A DNA stretch of 64,000 bases from Silene latifolia (GCF_048544455.1 NC_133534.1:121482269-121546268), one strand, 5' to 3'; positions 33,129 through 46,250 are shown, counted from the first letter of the stretch. Program-made: numbers and translations. The notes: generated from the sequence alone by a model not told the origin.

Positions 33129-34370
33129 ATAACTAAACATGCATTTTAAATCGAGTTTATCGACCATGTCAATTACAATTATCGTAGTTCTCCTCTTAAG
33201 TTCACTTAAACGTGATAGATAATAAATTGACATGACCTCTCGCTAAAATAAACAATTGAGACTTAGCCTTACCAAAAAGTAGAAACCATGAAAACCTATT
33301 TCATGAGGGAGTGCGCTCGGCCATACCGGGGTACAAACCTTGTTACATAGGGGAAGTGGGTGATAAATGTCTATCCACCGAATTCATGTTGATAAGGGAT
33401 GAATCGGCCCTACCGTGCCCAAGTTGATGTGGATTTGGATCATGGACACATTTATTTTGGGCTAAAGATAAATATTATTGTAATTTTATCGACCGAGAGT
33501 TCTAAAAGTAGAATCGATAAAAAAGAGTTAATCCACCGACTTATTTTGATAAGGGATGAATCGGCCCTACCGTGCCCAAGTTAATATGAATTTGAATCTT
33601 GGAATCATTTATCATAGTTGGGTAGAGGTCACTATGTAAATGCTTTACTTGTTATTATATTTACAAGTATTATTAAACGATAAATGTTTTGTTTCATTAT
33701 TCCGTTATCATATTGTTCTATTTCTTTACCTCAAATTATATACGATATCATTTCGATTTTAGTTCAAATCTCCATTAAAATATCGTAACTAAAGATAAAA
33801 TTTGAATTTTTCCTCTAAAAACCTCGTATTATCCTTTGTAAGGATCTCTTCTGAAGAGTATAGATAAAAGTTATTCGTGATCAAAAGGGTTTTTGATTCT
33901 TGACTAACATATCTACTTACAATGAATTTTTTCTCATATGCTTAATTGAGTTAAGTACTTTAAAACGTTACATCATTTTGGTAACTAGATTTGTTTGAAA
34001 TCAAAATTGACCAAAATACCGCAACCACTTCAATAAAAGTTTTAAGACTAAACAAATGAATTGAAGAGTAGTCTTCATGAAATTCAATTTTGCTTCTCCA
34101 AGCAAAGACTCGTTGAAATGAGTGGGAGCATTCTCTTAAACCGTTAAGAAAAGGACGAAGTTCAAAGAAGTAAAATTAGAATGGAATTGATACATGGTAA
34201 AGTTAAAAGTAAAGTTATTGAGAACAACGATACTAAACCTATCAATTCCGACCGATAATGTTTCCATTGTCTTAATTGTTGGACGCTAGAAAAGAAACTA
34301 CCCCAAATTATGGAAGAATCAACAAGTTAGTTGTGGGACATCTAATGGGACCTTCTTCTTTAAATGTTTA

Positions 34371-36850
34371 TTTGATTGACATAAATTTTGCTAGTACTAC
34401 TTCGTCAATATTAGAAACCGGTGGTGGTTTTCATCTTTGTGTTTGATACATATGATGATTATAATATGACGACTAGCAACAATCATGTTGAGAGATAGAG
34501 TCATTGTGTACTCAATCTATTTTTGGGTTTGGAGTTGTACTTAATTGTTACTATTAAGTGCATAAACTCTAAATAATAATATAAATTTGTTAAGATACAA
34601 AAGAGGTTTCACTTTTGTGACCCTATACAACATGATTTGATATATGGCTAGCCCATTATCAACGTGATTATATTCTAAACCAAACTAGAATGATATATCA
34701 TGAAGATGATGCAAGACTCAAATTGGTAACCCAAGATTAAACCTTAGATTCTGGAATGATGAACGCAAAGAGTTATCGAGTACTCTTGAAACCATTAGAT
34801 CTTATGGTATATGCGTATCTTGTATTCAAAGAAAGATGTCTCGTGCCTTTTGGTTGAAAAGGAGATCGAGGTTGTAAATCATTGATCGAAAATAGGTTGA
34901 TCATTTTCTTTTACCAACGATTTAAGTTTACGCTAATGTGTTCACTTAATAAGGTAAATAGAGAAATCTTTGAAAAAGTTCAAAGAGTTCAAAGAATCAC
35001 GATTTAGTAGTGATGGGATTATCAAAGTGAAGACTTTGATATAAGCCAAAGGAAATGTGATATAGTATCACAAATTAATCTCTCTTAGCATGCATTATGG
35101 GATAATGTGTGGTTGGATAAAGAAATCAAACGCTATTCAATATGGTTTGGACTTCAATCAAGTTACTTTGAGTTACTTGATCCTTTTGGTGATTTTATCA
35201 CTTTGTCTAAATTATTTTTTCACTAAATCTAAAACGAATCATATGAGATATGAAATGGTAGAGTACCATGCTTGTAAGTTTTCACAAGAAACAAATGCTC
35301 ATTTTTCCTTACTATAATCACGAGTACAACGAGTTTGTGGCTCGTGACGCTGTCTTTCTAGAATACAAGTTTATTTATAGAAGACAGAGTGGGAGAAAAT
35401 ATTCAAGAGCCACAAAAGAATTGTGTCAAAAATTGTATGTCGCAAGAAACTGGTTTTTCTTGGCTACATGACGTTGTTTCATCGAAACCTAGGAGGTTGA
35501 ACTCATCACTTGTTGAAGATGATGAATTCGTGTTACTTTTAGAAAGTAAAGAGCTTGCAACTTACAAAGAAATTGTTTGATTCAAGTTACTTCTGGAAAG
35601 TAATGAACATATGACTTACATGAGAGTGTTTAAGTCACAACTCAATACAAGACTTAGAGCCATGAAAATCCGAAATAAATTCCAAGTGAATTGTTAGATA
35701 TCAAAGCTTGATTGGTGGCAAAGGGTTTTGCACTTGTTGAAATGCTTAATTCTATTTGGATCTTCTTAGGGATTGTGTTTCATTATGATGATACACATAT
35801 AGCAAGTGATTCTAAAACCCACTTCTTCAATTAGAAGGAATGTATTCAATACATGTCTTGAGTTTTGTAGATTCTTGCAATCCTAAGATAATGTGAAACT
35901 TAAGAGAGGGTCTTAAGTAGGACATCACTGAGTTGGAATCAATATTTTGATCATGTTATAAAACGTTTCTCGATAAGTCGAGAAGTTGTGTTTATACATG
36001 AAGCTTAGTGGGAGTTACGGAAATTTTAATTAGTCTAATATATGGATGACATATTGATCATTGGGAATGATTTAAGACTTGGAGTAATATAATACATCTT
36101 TAATATCCAGATTTATGTAGATAAATCCACATGATATTAGCGTCAAATAAGAAGTCTTATGTTGATAAGATTAATGACTAGTTCAATCAAGTTGAACATA
36201 TTTGATTGATTCCATTTGCTTCCGCTGCCGGATCAATTAAATGAGTAATGATGTATAACACTTCTTATACTTTGAGTATGATGAATTGTTTCAAAATCGA
36301 ATTTTAGTAATAGTTACCAAGTAGCCATATAGATTATTCTTAAGTGCTTGAGGAAGCATTAAGGATGGAAAGTTAAGTGTTTTTGATGCAATTAACTAAT
36401 TTGTGTAAGGGTGTTACACGAATGACAATTGAGATTGCGAAAGGTTTCAGACAAAACCATATTCAAAACACGTGAAGATGGTTAAGGAACCATTGTGGCT
36501 ATGTTATTTAAGAAATAGATTTGCTAGAATCGTTCTAGGCAATAAATAACAATGAGAGATATTTACAATGGAAATTGAGTACACTTGCAATCATGAGATG
36601 TGCAAGCAAGATGAGTCCCGCACACTGTGAAAACAGTGGGAGCTATTCTAAGGCTAGAGGGCTTATGTCTATATTGGACCTAGACACGTACTCAAAAAGT
36701 TTTGTAATGCAAATGTATACATTACAAAGGAAAACGAGTATGTAGTAAGGTTGAGTAAGGTACAAGAAGTTGATAAAACCTACTAACCAAAGCCTTCTCA
36801 TGGGCTTAACATGATGAGTCATGTCATATGTCATTTCAATTGCATTGAGA
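34371..36850 (+). pseudogene. Copia-2 pol remnant
   Basis: Degenerate polymerase. A protease-like phrase (SSILETGGGFHLC) lies near 34408-34440. A pre-integrase phrase (ETIRSYGICVSCIQRKMSRAF) lies near 34785-34850. The integrase C-terminal end (YNEFVARDAVFLE, then RRQSGRK) lies at 35320-35400. The palm motif YMDDILIIGND lies near 36036-36070, and SAAGSIK of the later RT/RNase H region near 36222. Stops and frameshifts separate all of them. Only fragments of 60-75 codons stay open. Confidence 0.75.
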
Positions 36851-37668
36851 TGAACAACAACATATAAGATGAAAATAGATTATAAAAAATATGAAGTAGT
36901 AATCAGGTATTGACTATTCATATGTGATAATCACATTTGTCGTTCGAGTTTTTAATCTAAAAACTCCTTTTATACCTTGTTACATCCAAACGGGTTGTAG
37001 AGACAATATTGAACCCCGTTAAAGTGAACCCGGATTAACATGGTATTTGTCCATAGTCACTTGTATGAGGTGACGTCTCGAAGTGACTAGAGTGTGATGC
37101 GATTGATGGCAAGTTCAAGTGCCATAGAGTCATGTGAGATGACTAGTCGATCACATAGGCAGACTGTTAGGAACACTTTGTCGGGCCTTATGACCGCTTA
37201 TAGAGTTCTGGTAAATTTATATAGCCTGGTCGGGGCAAGAGCTACTATAGTATTCTAATGAGTCGATTCTTTTGACTAAAGACTGTTCGCCCAAGGTGGC
37301 ACAGTTTCAGATTAACTTTGATTTATGTTACTACGACCTTCGTAAATTGGGTCAAACGGGCATATTTTGGGTTATGGTGGCTGTGGCTATTCGAAGGGAA
37401 TAGTGCGATAGGAATTGTCCACCCCCTTGTCAGGGTTAAAACAATATCTCAGGGCCACTCGAGGAGTAATGAACTGGAAATGCGTGGCCACGCTCGGAAG
37501 TTATCTATGGTAGATGATTCCGGTCAATCAGTTATTCTCCAGATCGAGGAAACCACTGTCGATATGATCACTTGCAATTACGACCTGAAAGACACCTTGC
37601 ATTGAGTGGGAGATAGTAATAGGACAAGAGAATTGGTGACGCACACTTGTCGAGGACAAGTGGGAGAT
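36851..37668 (+). other. Conserved 3' untranslated region of copia-2
   Basis: Aligns with 25430-26187. It contains hairpin P0 and the three-way junction (37054-37155), GGCCAC/GTGGCC near 37450-37490, a first purine motif at 37606, and the pre-LTR hairpin CACTTGTC-GAG-GACAAGTG at 37644-37662 running into the polypurine tract. Confidence 0.65.
37054..37155 (+). promoter_or_regulatory. 3' RNA structure, copy 2
   Basis: P0 TAGTCACTT (37054-37062) pairs with AAGTGACTA (37081-37089), all Watson-Crick. The junction runs 37093-37155 with P1 TGTGATGCGA/TCGATCACA, P2 ATGGCA/TGCCAT, P3 AGTCAT-GTGAG-ATGACT. Loops differ from copy 1 while the stems are kept. Confidence 0.75.
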
Positions 37669-38957
37669 TGTTGGAATATGTGTCCTCCGAAAATAATGCG
37701 ATCACAACAGTCGATCATAATGATCACATTTTTAAATCTCATTTTACGAATACATGTGGGATGTAATATTTTACAGTCAACTGGTCCACACATATCGGTA
37801 ATGATTGGCTAACTAGAGTTTGACATTATCTTGTCGTGCGCGACGGTGGTGATCGATTGATCCCCTTAGGTCATACCTATAGGGAAATACTCTTAATTGA
37901 TTATTTAATTAATCGTATGCCGATACGAGTTAATTAAGTTGCTTAAAATTGACGAATGATTTTGTGAGTAAAGTTAACGTGTCTTACTGTAATTCGATTA
38001 AATTAGATACGGTCTTAGTAATCGAATTGTTTTATTACTTGGATAAAATTATTGTTTACGAAACAATTACAATTGAAATTGAAATTGAATGAATATATTA
38101 TTATAAATACAAGACGTTGTGATTTATAATTGATAAACCGTTTTGGTACAAGTAATCACGAATTACTAGTTGATTTTGTATATGACATATTTTATGAGTA
38201 TGTTGATTTTTAATATGTTAAAAATACATTACAATTTCACATGTCAAGTAACATGTCACATTTGTCACAATTAACAAATGACAAAATAAAATGGACTACC
38301 CATTTTATTTAAGTGTGCCGAAAAAGGAGGGAGTATTAGGTTTATATTGTGTTTTTATTTTTAAGTGGAAAACACAATGATCAAACCCTACTTGTAGCCT
38401 TGCTCGCCTATTTTTCTTGGGTAGAAAAACAAGCTCATGCATTGGCTCCTACTCCCTCCTCCAACCGGTTTTTCCAAGAGAAAAGACTTTGTTTTTCCTC
38501 CATCATTCATACACAACTTCAACTAATATTTTCTAGTGTAAAAAAATGAATTCTCTATCTTGTGAAGAAATTTTAGAGAAATAAAAACCTCACAAATTCC
38601 TCTCTCTTGGCCGAAAAATTACAAGAGTACAAAATATTATTTTTGTGTCAAATTTCAGTAAGACTTATATTATTACTAGATCATAATAATATTAGTTATT
38701 AAGAGGTTTCCTTGGGTATATGCTTTTGGGAGAGGTTCTAATTTGAACCTTGTTCATTCATTATAAGGAAAGCTCAAGAACTAACAAGAAGGAGATCTTG
38801 TTGGTGCCCTAATAACCGAATCACATAAGTAAGATTGACGATTTCTTCTTTAATCTTGTTTTTAGTTTGCATGCATAAGATCTAGCATTTATTTTATGAC
38901 TAAATAAATTAATACATATATGAATATGTAAATTAATGAGATTAATGAATCCTAACA
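37669..38957 (+). repeat. 3' LTR of copia-2
   Basis: 1289 bp, from TGTTGGAATATG to GAATCCTAACA, with several percent of differences from the 5' LTR by eye, so an older insertion than copia-1. Confidence 0.88.
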
Positions 38958-39849
38958 GTGACAAGCAAAGAGTTGTGGAGAACTCTAAGGAAGAAGAAGA
39001 ACCCACCACCAATGAAGTTTCAAAGAAGAAGAATGAAGAGAAGGCTAAGGAAAAAGAGCCTATTGTGATTTGACATCCATTCCCAAGTCGTCAAGTTAAG
39101 CCTAAGTTTGATGAACAACTTGGAAAGTTCATGGAAATTGTGAAGAACCTAGAAGTCTCAATCCCATTCATGAAATTGATCAATCATGTTCCAGCTTATG
39201 CGAAATACATGAAAGACATTCTTACCAAAAAGAAATCCATCCGGAAGCTAGAGACTATTGCCTTTACCAAAGTGAGTAGTGCTATTCTTCAAGGAACTTC
39301 CCCTAAAAAACTCAAAGATCCGGGAAGTTTATTTATTCCATGCACCATTGGCGACACTACAATCAACAAAGCATTATGTGACCTTGGAGCATGTGTAAGT
39401 GTCATGCCATACTCGGTATGCAAGAGGCTAGGAATGGGAGAACTCAAATGCACCAACATTACTCTTCAAATGGCGGATCGATCAACAAAGATACCTTTAG
39501 GAGTATGGGAAGATGTTCCCGTAAGAATTGGCAAATTCTTCATTCTGGTAGACTTCGTCATTGTAGACATGGAGGAGGATTCCAACATTCCTATCATTTT
39601 AGGAAGACCTTTCTCGCACACCGCGGGAGCGGTAATTGATGTGAAACATGGAGAGCTCACACTTGAAGTGGGGCTGAGACAATCACTTTCAACCTTGACA
39701 AAACAATGAGAGCTCCCCGACTACATGAACCATGTTTCATGATCGATCACTATAGCCGAGAAAGTGATAGAAAGAAGTTAGCATCTTAATGTAAAGTTCA
39801 AGCTATGGTTAAAGAAACACCACCCATATGGAAGAAAAAAGTGGATAAC
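38958..39849 (+). pseudogene. Athila gag-protease, second part (broken)
   Basis: Continuation of the frame left at 30283. A stop near 39070 follows PIVI. A long open stretch from 39131 holds the aspartic protease: DLGACVSVMPYS (active-site Asp near 39380-39415), then VDFVIVDMEED and ILGRPF. A single-base frameshift near 39668 and a stop near 39788 end it. The minus-strand copy at 51896-52915 is intact over the same part. At 39849 the Athila sequence is cut off inside KKVDN by a Tekay-like LTR. Confidence 0.85.
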
Positions 39850-40473
39850 TGTAATACTACGGTTTTCTATGTCTTTGGGTAATCTATCGAGTGGGCTTAC
39901 TCTGTCGAGTAAGTAAGTTATTTTATGAAACAATGTTCTGTCTTATTGGTACTCGATCGATTACGTGTTGCAATGGGTACTCTGGTAGGGCTACACACTT
40001 CGGTGTGTAGTCAGATATATGGAGATAGGGTGGAGTTGTGGAGATTGAGATGTGTTGTTTGAGTTGTTTATAATATGGTTTCATTGCAGCTGTTGTTTTT
40101 ATGTAATTAGTACGAACCCCGTTTAAATGTTTTAAAAACTGTGGTGATCCATTCGGGGGTGGTGAGCAGTTATTGATCAGGTATGAGACGATGCGCATGG
40201 GATAGCTGGGATGAGTCACCACGTTGCTGTTTTAGAAGTCTTCCGCTGTGTCGAACACTTTTAGTTGTTTAGTATTTGACAGTTTTGAGAACCTTTGTAT
40301 TTTATTTTATCAGTTTCGGTTTTGGTTTTATCGCTTTAAACATTATTATTATTATTATTAAAGTACGTTTCAATATTGTCTATTTGATTATCATTGCCTC
40401 GGGTAACCGAGATAGTAGCACTCCCATGCCTTAAGTGGTCCTGGTAAGGCACTTGGAGTATTGGGGTGTTACA
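39850..40473 (+). repeat. Tekay-like LTR, fourth family
   Basis: TGTAATACTACGG to GGGTGTTACA, 624 bp, followed by a primer-binding site. It shares the ends and the hairpin position of the other Tekay-like LTRs, here CTCGG-GTAA-CCGAG (40398-40411). It is the 5' LTR of an element whose coding part and 3' LTR are not present. The left flank ATAAC has no partner in the window. Confidence 0.85.
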
Positions 40474-40476
40474 AAG

Positions 40477-40488
40477 TGGTATCAGAGC
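40477..40488 (+). promoter_or_regulatory. Primer-binding site (Tekay-like)
   Basis: TGGTATCAGAGC, three bases after the LTR end. Confidence 0.85.
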
Positions 40489-41577
40489 GACGATCATGAA
40501 ACCTATAACTAATGAACCCAATGAATCTAGAGAGTCAAAATAAAATGAACTCGGGTAGAAGTTGTAGGAGCTAATGCAAAGACTTGGGATATGTCCTAAA
40601 GTCGCGAACTTGCCCTACAACTTTGAACCAGTCACTAGGGGGTGTCATGCGATCGCTATGTGTTTACTAATGTTCTATTGCGTATGTTGGATGATGTGTT
40701 GTATAGAAATGTTAGAAAATGATGAAGTGGTTATATGATAAAGTGTTGTGAATAACCATGTTGCATGATAGTTGGTTTACAATGTTTTTTGGAATTGTTA
40801 GAAAGGTATATGAGAATGATGAATGATGTGGTGCAAAAAGGGGAGTATTTCTTATATGAGAATATGTGATGAATAATGATGTTGCAGGATGGATAATATT
40901 ATGTTTGCGTAAAGTTGTATAATAAGTTTATGTACTTGTCCACTATTGTTCATATGTATATGTTGTATGAAGTGTCTAGTTGTAATGGATGATTGGTTGG
41001 AAAAGATTAAGTAAGTAATTACATAAGAATATGAAATTCATGTGTGGAACATGTTTATGTGGGTAGTGGATTTTATAATGTTGCTATGTTAGTAACATGT
41101 GAATGGAGAATTTGATGTTGTATGTTATGCTATTATTTTTGCGTAAAGTTATAGAATAAGAGTATGTGGGTAGTACATGATTGATAAGATGAATAATATA
41201 TGTGCATAGGGATATTGTTGTTTGGCTTTTGTAGATAGTAAAATGTGGTTAGGGGTACTGGTTTTATGAGTTTTAGATTGGTTTTGTTTGCTTGGTTGTT
41301 GTTTAAGTTGTTTGGAAGTAAAAATCAAATAGTTATGTTGTCTGATAACAGCGAATTTGTCTTTAAACTGTTATAGCTTAAGATGCATAAATTATTTTAA
41401 TATTATTCCACATGGAGGTGATAGCGTGTTCTTTTACGATTCTAACGATAGGTCACACGCCAAAAATGACTAAGAAACGAGTGAGATATGACCGTTTTAC
41501 GAAAATTGGACAGTGCTGAGAAATGCGTAGGGTACTCGATCGAGTGGCCCTCACTCGATCGAGTGCACCCCTTTTTA
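40489..41577 (+). other. Leader of a truncated Tekay-like element
   Basis: AT-rich untranslated sequence after the primer-binding site, with no gag. Near 41528-41568 ACTCGATCGAGT-type palindromes occur twice; the LTR at 39880-39960 uses related TCGATCGA/TCTATCGAGT words. At about 41577 the sequence changes abruptly to copia leader. Confidence 0.6.
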
Positions 41578-41637
41578 CATGTTAAAAATCGATTAAATCC
41601 ACAAAAACCGAGATGGATACCAACGAATGATAGATAG

Positions 41638-42132
41638 GGCGATTTTGGCATCATTTTACAGCATTTTAAGCATATTTATTTATGTTGAATGAATGATTGT
41701 CATTTATTTAAAGTATTTATCTTGTTGTACCTAGTATGGCTTAGTTAATTTTAATCGTTATTACCCGAAATGAATGGGAATATCGATTTGTTTGTAATTA
41801 AATACGATCTTGTATCGTCGGTTTGTAATTAATTAATAGTTTTATTTTATTTTATTAATTAATGTATAATAGGTATAGCTATGTAATTCATTTGTAATAG
41901 TTATTTTTACCGGCGTTTCCAAAACATGGATTACAACGAGACGGAGTCTATTTTTTGGAAGGTGTTCCAAATCCCACAAGGAAGAGCCACTTTTGGAATG
42001 AAGAGGCAAGAGACCAAGAAGTTGGTTTCCGAAATGTAATAGACTAGTTTTTATTAACTAGGTGGCCATACTAGGATTTATTCATATGCATACATGTTTG
42101 CTTGTTTTATTTTCGCGCATGCCAAAATCGCC
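41638..42132 (+). promoter_or_regulatory. Conserved structured leader RNA, copy 3
   Basis: P1 GGCGATTTTGGCAT (41638-41651) with ATGCCAAAATCGCC (42119-42132), a perfect 14-bp pairing; P2 TAGTATGGC (41732-41740) with GCCATACTA (42065-42073); P3 ATCGTTATTACCC (41754-41766) with GGGAATATCGAT (41776-41787), one mismatch; P4 ACGAT-CTTGT-ATCGT (41804-41818); P5 GAGACCAA-GAAG-TTGGTTTC (42010-42029). In P4 two adjacent base pairs are both exchanged relative to copies 1 and 2. In P1 an extra pair is gained on both sides. Confidence 0.75.
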
Positions 42133-43924
42133 ATTCACATGCATTTTATTTTTCGCGGTTGTCAATTCACGTCATTTACATTCACCGATTTATTTCACTT
42201 ATAGGGAATTTATGACTAAATTGAAAAGATCTCTCACATAACTAAAATTGAGATTAGCCTTACCAATTAGTAACACCTATGAATCTCTTGTTCATTAGAG
42301 CCACGCTCGCCCAAGCGGGGTGTTCTCTTTTTACCTTGGGTAAGTAGGGTGGTAAACGGTTATCACACGCCAAAATTGGTTAGACTCAACGGGATATAAG
42401 ACGGTCTTGTGTTCCGAGGCTAGTAGATGGATTTAAGAAAATTCGTCGACCAAGAGTTCTAGAGGTAGAATTAGTCAACGTGACTTACCGAATTTACACA
42501 ATTATGGGATGTTTCGCCCAAACGATGCTCATTTTTGTTTAATATTTGGGTCTTGCAATCATTATATAATTTAGTGGGAGATAATTATATAAATGTTAAA
42601 ACTTGTTGAACATGTTTTTCACAAGTATTTTTAAAACATTGAATGTTAATTTTTCCTATTTTTCATTCTTTTTCATTAATGAATTTACTATGACACCTCG
42701 TACTTCATCCTCCTTTGATCCTCTATTTATTATTATACTCGTTTCGTTCTTTCATAGGAAGCGGTTTCTTTGAAGGAATTCGGTAGCAATGATTGGTAAC
42801 ATGAGTTACTAATTCACCTACATAAGCTTACAACAATTATTGCGATTATTATACAACATAACATCCATACATATTTAAAAAAGGGTTTTTCATGTTGGAA
42901 ACTCATATTACGAGTTTAAAACGAAGTCACATTTTATCAAGAGAGTCTTGATTTCGGAAATGACACCTCCGTCATGAAGATGACATATTAGTTTTTAATT
43001 ACTCTATAGTAATTCAAAAGTTTGCGAAAAGAGTTTTCAAAAACACAAATAATACTCCAATATAATACCGTCAAATGGCTCAATTCGAAAAAAGCCAAAT
43101 CGATTGTTTATGCGGTAAAGAGTTTAGGCATATGATAACAATTGAATGGTTAGGTTGTCCAATTTCGCAAGAAGTTGAGATTTTACCACATGTTTCACTC
43201 ACTTTATAGTAATTCACTCTTACTAAGTGTATAAAATATCACAAATGACATGAAGAGAGGTCTTCATGAGATTCATTTTTGCTTGATTGAAGCAAAGAGG
43301 AATGTGAAAGTGAGTGGGAGTTAAGAAGTATCAACCCTAGATGTATGCGATAGAACAAAGTTGAAAGAGACATCTACTCAATGGATAGGCTAGTTCCACT
43401 ATCTTGGTATGAGATACCAAGTACGGGTCAATTCTTTGTAAAGAAGTTTGAATTGATAAAATGTAAGACGTCTAGCATAGGACATTTTTGTATCGAAATG
43501 GTGCTAGAGTAGCAATGATTTCGATAGGGACAAATGTACCTAAATTTGGTTTTAAAAGAATGTAATCATCTATGTTTATACATAGAAGGCATCACTCATG
43601 TGATTTAAAACAAAATGTTGTACCTACTCCTATGATGACTTGGTGGTTGGTTTAGACCACTCAAGTTAGAGGAATTTTAAATTCTTCACGAAAACTAAAT
43701 ATTATACTATCTTGTAGATTTTAATGTCTATAATTCGGTGAACCCAAATTGATCAAACCTCAAGTAAATTCGTTTACACGAATAAACGATAAGTACATCG
43801 AACAACCATTTGATTGTGAGTCTTATGGTATGTGTACATGTATTATGTTTTTCTTTTGCAGAAAAGAAACACAATAGTGAGGTGATTGATCATATACATA
43901 CAGATGCTTAAGGTCGGTAGTTGG

Positions 43925-44028
<104 letters not shown>

Positions 44029-45224
44029 TTCGTTACTTTTACCGTAATGTTAAGTAGATATGAAAACCTCATATCTATTTAATAAGACATAAAAGTAATT
44101 TTTGAAACATGGAATATTTTCAAAATGAAGTAGTAAACCAAAAGCGCGTCAAGATCAAGATGTTGATCAGAAGTTTCAAAGTAATGACTTTGAAGATCAA
44201 ATGGATAATATCAAGTAATGACCTTGGTAATCACTAAGAAGATTGTGAACCAGTTCACATAATACCTTCTCCTTGGGACACCATAGAGTATGGTGTAGTC
44301 AAGTATATAAACCGAACTTTATGAGATATAGTTTGAGGTTTTTCGCAATTTTTGTAAGCTATTTTCTCACTAAAAGTTTAAAACCCGACTATAATAGCCT
44401 AAATGACTCCATATGAGATATGGATAGGGATAGTCCCTAACTTGTCTTTTTATACATTTGGGACCATAAATGTTTATGTTCAGAACCAATTTATGTATTT
44501 GTGAGGGTTATCCAAAATTGAACCACTTGGTTTTTACTCCTCCAACACGAGAACAAAGAGTTTGTGGCTCGTAATGCTGTCTTTCTAGAAAGATTTTAAA
44601 TTTTCTGGAAGACAGAGTGGGAGAAATTTTGAACTTGCGGAAGTCCAAGACCCACAAATTGAGTACAATGCAAGAATATGTTCTTTATTGACACGCAGTG
44701 GTTATAAGGAGATAATTTTGCAATAATATTGCGTTACTTTTCAAAAGTGACGAATCTTAAACCCTCATCAAAGGCTTTTCTACAGTATGAACTCTATGTG
44801 ATAGCGTGTCACCATGCAATTCGAATTGATCTCCTTGTGATTTAAGGTGAATACTTTGGTTGGTTACCTTGATCTTGTCGTAAAGGTTACATAAGATGTT
44901 TAAAATTTGGGCTTGTTATAGAGAGTTTGTGACAACCCAAATGCCTTTATCAATTCGTATGGTCTTAGCAATATAGCCTCTCATGAGGATGAGTTTAGGC
45001 AAAAGGATAACGAAACTTTCTCCTTGAATGTATCTTATGAAGAGAGAAGTTTTGTTGATGTTGTCAATGCTAAGAAGCCTAGCATGCTTGAAAGATTCCT
45101 TTTGTGATCTATATACGTCAAAGAGTTGGAACTTTGGGTTCATTCATGTAGTCTATCAAAATGGTATTACTCGAGTGTCGAGGTACCATGATGATACATG
45201 GAGATTAGTGGGAGCTAAAGTGAG

Positions 45225-45328
45225 TTTCTTAGTCTAAATATGTGCTTCACATATTAGTGACTAGAAATGTAGCTAAGGTGATATTTCTTAGTCTAAAATA
45301 TGTGTTTGACATATTAGTGACTAGAAAT
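45225..45328 (+). repeat. Tandem duplication, unit about 59 bp
   Basis: TTTCTTAGTCTAAATATGTG...ATATTAGTGACTAGAAAT (45225-45268) recurs at 45284-45328 with a few changes. It covers the reverse transcriptase palm remnant of copia-3. Confidence 0.85.
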
Positions 45329-45772
45329 ATTCTCGGGTGAATATTTGAGAGTAGCATGGCGCATCTTAAACATCCGGATCTAATGAGATAGATCTCAATG
45401 GATATTAGCATTTTAGTCAAGAGACTTATGTGATAAGATTCTTGTCTCGTTCAAGTTGTTGAACAATTAATATGATCTCTTGTGCTTCCGCTGCAGGATC
45501 TATTAAATATGTTAAAAGCTTCTCTCGTTGGGACTTATCATGTTGAGAATATGAGAAGTCATTACCAATCATTTTCTAGTGATTGTCACTAGATCATTAT
45601 CAAGAGCATGCTTGAGAACTTGAGAAGCACTGAGGATTTACTCTTGTTGAATGGAGGAATTAATGAATATCGTGTAAAAGGTTACACGATTACATTCCTA
45701 TGCTTATAAGATGTTTTGAGTCTCGTTACGGAGTGGTTAGCATGTAAGAGTGTTATGTGCATAAAGAATAAT

Positions 45773-45814
45773 ATGTATAAGAAGTTATACATATATGTAT
45801 AAGAAGTTATACAT
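45773..45814. repeat. Duplicated palindrome
   Basis: ATGTATAA-GAAG-TTATACAT occurs at 45773-45792 and again at 45795-45814, each a perfect 8-bp inverted repeat with the same GAAG spacer. Confidence 0.85.
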
Positions 45815-46250
45815 GTATAAATCAAATATGTATAGAGTCATACATAAAAGATGTCATATGAAGGATGTGTATGTATAAGTGTTATACGTACAAATCATGA
45901 ACGAAAAGCTAAGTACATTACAACATCCGATGTTGTAAAAGAGATTATTGATATCCGGATTTTAATGGAACTAGAGTAGTTCTGTTAGCCGAATATCATT
46001 CCCTGAGAGACTGTGAAAACAGTGGGTGTGTTTGACTGGCTTTAGAACCAGAGTCTAAAACTTGTTTAGACATGTACTTAGAAAGGCACTGTGTGATGAA
46101 AAGATAGCAGAGAACAAAGCAAAATAGCAATGGAAGTTAGAGTGATGCAACTGTTGCTAATCCTCTAACCAAAGCCGTAGGCATAAGGTAGACATGATGG
46201 TTATGTCATTCCAATTTGATTGAAGAGTATACCTTAATTGCTAAAGATCG

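Larger units (their letters stand above)
31568..34370 (+). other. Leader of copia-2 and undetected gag
   Basis: AT-rich leader parallel to that of copia-1. It contains the structured region at 32635-33128, the ATCGA...TCGAT hairpin at 33488-33518, and a direct repeat (33373-33441 and 33531-33600). Gag should start after about 33690, but I recognise no gag motif there. Confidence 0.6.
30284..38957 (+). mobile_element. Ty1/copia element, copia-2
   Basis: It lies between GTGAT (30279-30283) and GTGAC (38958-38962), a 5-bp duplication with one later change; the uninterrupted Athila copy near 52835 reads GTGAC. LTRs are 1284 bp (30284-31567) and 1289 bp (37669-38957), more diverged from each other than those of copia-1. 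It contains a leader with the conserved RNA structure, degenerate pol and the conserved 3' region. Confidence 0.88.
9925..39849 (+). mobile_element. Athila (Ty3/gypsy) element, heavily interrupted, 3' end missing
   Basis: A plus-strand Athila copy made of a 5' LTR (9925-10948 plus 27832-28527), primer-binding site, gag and part of the protease, ending at 39849. It carries two large insertions: the Tekay-type nest at 10949-27826 and copia-2 at 30284-38957. It stops where a Tekay-like LTR begins at 39850. No reverse transcriptase, integrase, env-like frame or 3' LTR follows. Confidence 0.8.
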
